A stretch of 6,658 nt of DNA, taken from positions 1 to 6,658 of the forward strand of contig JAGRHK010000095.1 in assembly GCA_020444985.1 (NCBI GenBank), written 5' to 3'. Shown one piece after another: positions 5,772-6,658 of the stretch; the stretch's first letter is position 1, and each line of letters opens with the position of its first letter. The position numbers and the translations under genes are program-made. The stretch is from Candidatus Competibacteraceae bacterium (GTDB taxonomy: Bacteria; Pseudomonadota; Gammaproteobacteria; Competibacterales; Competibacteraceae). The notes under the pieces are model-generated. The model was not told the origin of the DNA. It was given only the letters and a program-made list of their open reading frames with translations, and did no database searches.

Positions 5772-6658
5772 ATGAGTCGAACCTATCTGTTCACTTCCGA
5801 ATCTGTCTCCGAAGGACATCCGGATAAAATCGCCGATCAGATTTCCGACGCCGTACTGGATGCTATTCTCGTTGAGGATCCACGAGCGCGCGTCGCGTGC
5901 GAAACCCTGATCAAAACCGGTGTCGTTGTGCTGGCTGGGGAGATTACCACGTCAGCCTGGGTGGACTTTGATCAGATTGTGCGCGATACCGTTGTAGGCA
6001 TCGGTTATGACAACTCCAATGTGGGTTTTGATGGCGCCACCTGCGCAGTGTTGTCCTGCATCGGCAAGCAATCCGCCAATATCGCGCAAGGCGTAGATCG
6101 CGCCAAGCCTGAGGAGCAGGGTGCGGGCGATCAGGGTCTGATGTTCGGTTACGCTACGAACGAAACAGATGTATTAATGCCAGCGCCAATTACCTATGCC
6201 CACCGCTTGGTACAGCGACAGGCGGAAATGCGCAAGAACGGGGTGTTGCCCTGGTTGCGGCCCGACGCCAAAAGCCAGATTACCTTCCGCTACGAAGGCA
6301 ACCAGGTTGCCGGCATCGAAGCCGTGGTATTGTCGACCCAGCACGATGCCGACATTCCCTACAAGTTGCTGCGCGAAGCGGTGATGGAAAATATTATCCT
6401 GCCCGTGCTGCCTCCCGAGTGGTTGGATAAACATACCCAATACCACATCAACCCAACAGGCAGTTTTGTCATCGGCGGTCCAGTCGGCGATTGCGGCCTG
6501 ACCGGACGCAAGATCATCGTCGATACCTACGGTGGTTCCGCCCATCATGGCGGTGGGGCTTTTTCCGGTAAAGACCCATCGAAAGTGGATCGTTCCGCAG
6601 CTTACGCGGGGCGCTATGTCGCCAAGAACATTGTGGCTGCTGGTCTGGCGGATAAATG
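5772..6658 (+). CDS. metK: S-adenosylmethionine synthetase, 3' end outside the window
   Basis: The enzyme makes S-adenosylmethionine from ATP and methionine, releasing phosphate and pyrophosphate, in the cytoplasm. It supplies the methyl donor for the cell and normally acts as a tetramer. The window holds 295 codons plus two bases; E. coli MetK has 384 residues, so about a quarter is missing on the right. Visible signatures are TSESVSEGHPDKIADQISDA (8-27, with the catalytic His16 and substrate-binding Asp18/Lys19), GEITTSAWVD (56-65), GAGDQG (117-122), the DVLMPAPITYAHRLVQRQAE stretch, GDCGLTGRKIIVDTYGG and the phosphate-binding GGGAFSGKDPSKVDRSAAY (260-278). One difference stands out: NPTGSF at 227-232, where E. 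coli has NPTGRF (Arg229 in mature numbering, near the active site). The gene is divergent from moaD and probably a single transcription unit at its 5' end. Assignment is certain. Confidence 0.98.
   Translation, partial: MSRTYLFTSESVSEGHPDKIADQISDAVLDAILVEDPRARVACETLIKTGVVVLAGEITTSAWVDFDQIVRDTVVGIGYDNSNVGFDGATCAVLSCIGKQSANIAQGVDRAKPEEQGAGDQGLMFGYATNETDVLMPAPITYAHRLVQRQAEMRKNGVLPWLRPDAKSQITFRYEGNQVAGIEAVVLSTQHDADIPYKLLREAVMENIILPVLPPEWLDKHTQYHINPTGSFVIGGPVGDCGLTGRKIIVDTYGGSAHHGGGAFSGKDPSKVDRSAAYAGRYVAKNIVAAGLADK

Noticed and set aside
6174..6548. Minus-strand open frame of 124 codons opposite metK
   Set aside because: metK is certain on the plus strand here, and no ribosome binding site or family resemblance supports the antisense frame.

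Overview
The window looks like a stretch of moderate-to-high GC proteobacterial chromosome, most likely gammaproteobacterial. The reason is the partial MetK: by eye it follows the E. coli enzyme almost residue for residue, including the DVLMPAPITYAHRLVQRQAE stretch and the GGGAFSGKDPSKVDRSAAY loop. A MoaD ending in FFPPVTGG, as in E. coli, agrees. The genus cannot be fixed from this sequence. No tRNA, rRNA, CRISPR array, transposase or phage gene was seen.

Layout: (1) 1-1271, plus strand, is the 3' part of a gene for a cytoplasmic-looking protein with two forkhead-associated (FHA) domains; its start lies left of the window. (2) 1338-5285, plus strand, is a very long TPR lipoprotein of 1315 residues that matches the PEP-CTERM/exosortase-associated PrsT family. 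A block of about 365 residues in its C-terminal half is tandemly duplicated, which accounts for its length against the usual ~900 residues. (3) 5297-5530, minus strand, is a complete moaD (molybdopterin synthase small subunit), convergent with prsT and separated from it by only 11 bases. An 18-base perfect inverted repeat with a 12-base loop lies inside moaD. (4) 5531-5771 is a divergent, locally AT-rich intergenic region. (5) 5772-6658, plus strand, is metK (S-adenosylmethionine synthetase), cut off by the right edge after 295 of roughly 385 codons.

The FHA gene and prsT are co-directional with a 66-base gap and no visible terminator, so they may be co-transcribed. The FHA protein would then be a phospho-threonine reader in the cytoplasm and PrsT an outer-membrane-anchored TPR scaffold on the periplasmic side, in a locus whose remaining genes are outside the window. 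No exosortase, PrsK/PrsR or PEP-CTERM substrate gene is visible, so the link to that system rests on the PrsT family resemblance alone. moaD and metK are unrelated housekeeping genes transcribed divergently.

The points most worth a second look are the old internal duplication of PrsT, the near-perfect DNA hairpin inside moaD (one arm encodes the conserved MoaD core, the other a variable loop), and a serine in MetK at the position of E. coli Arg229. I did not find convincing evidence of a wholly new multi-gene system.
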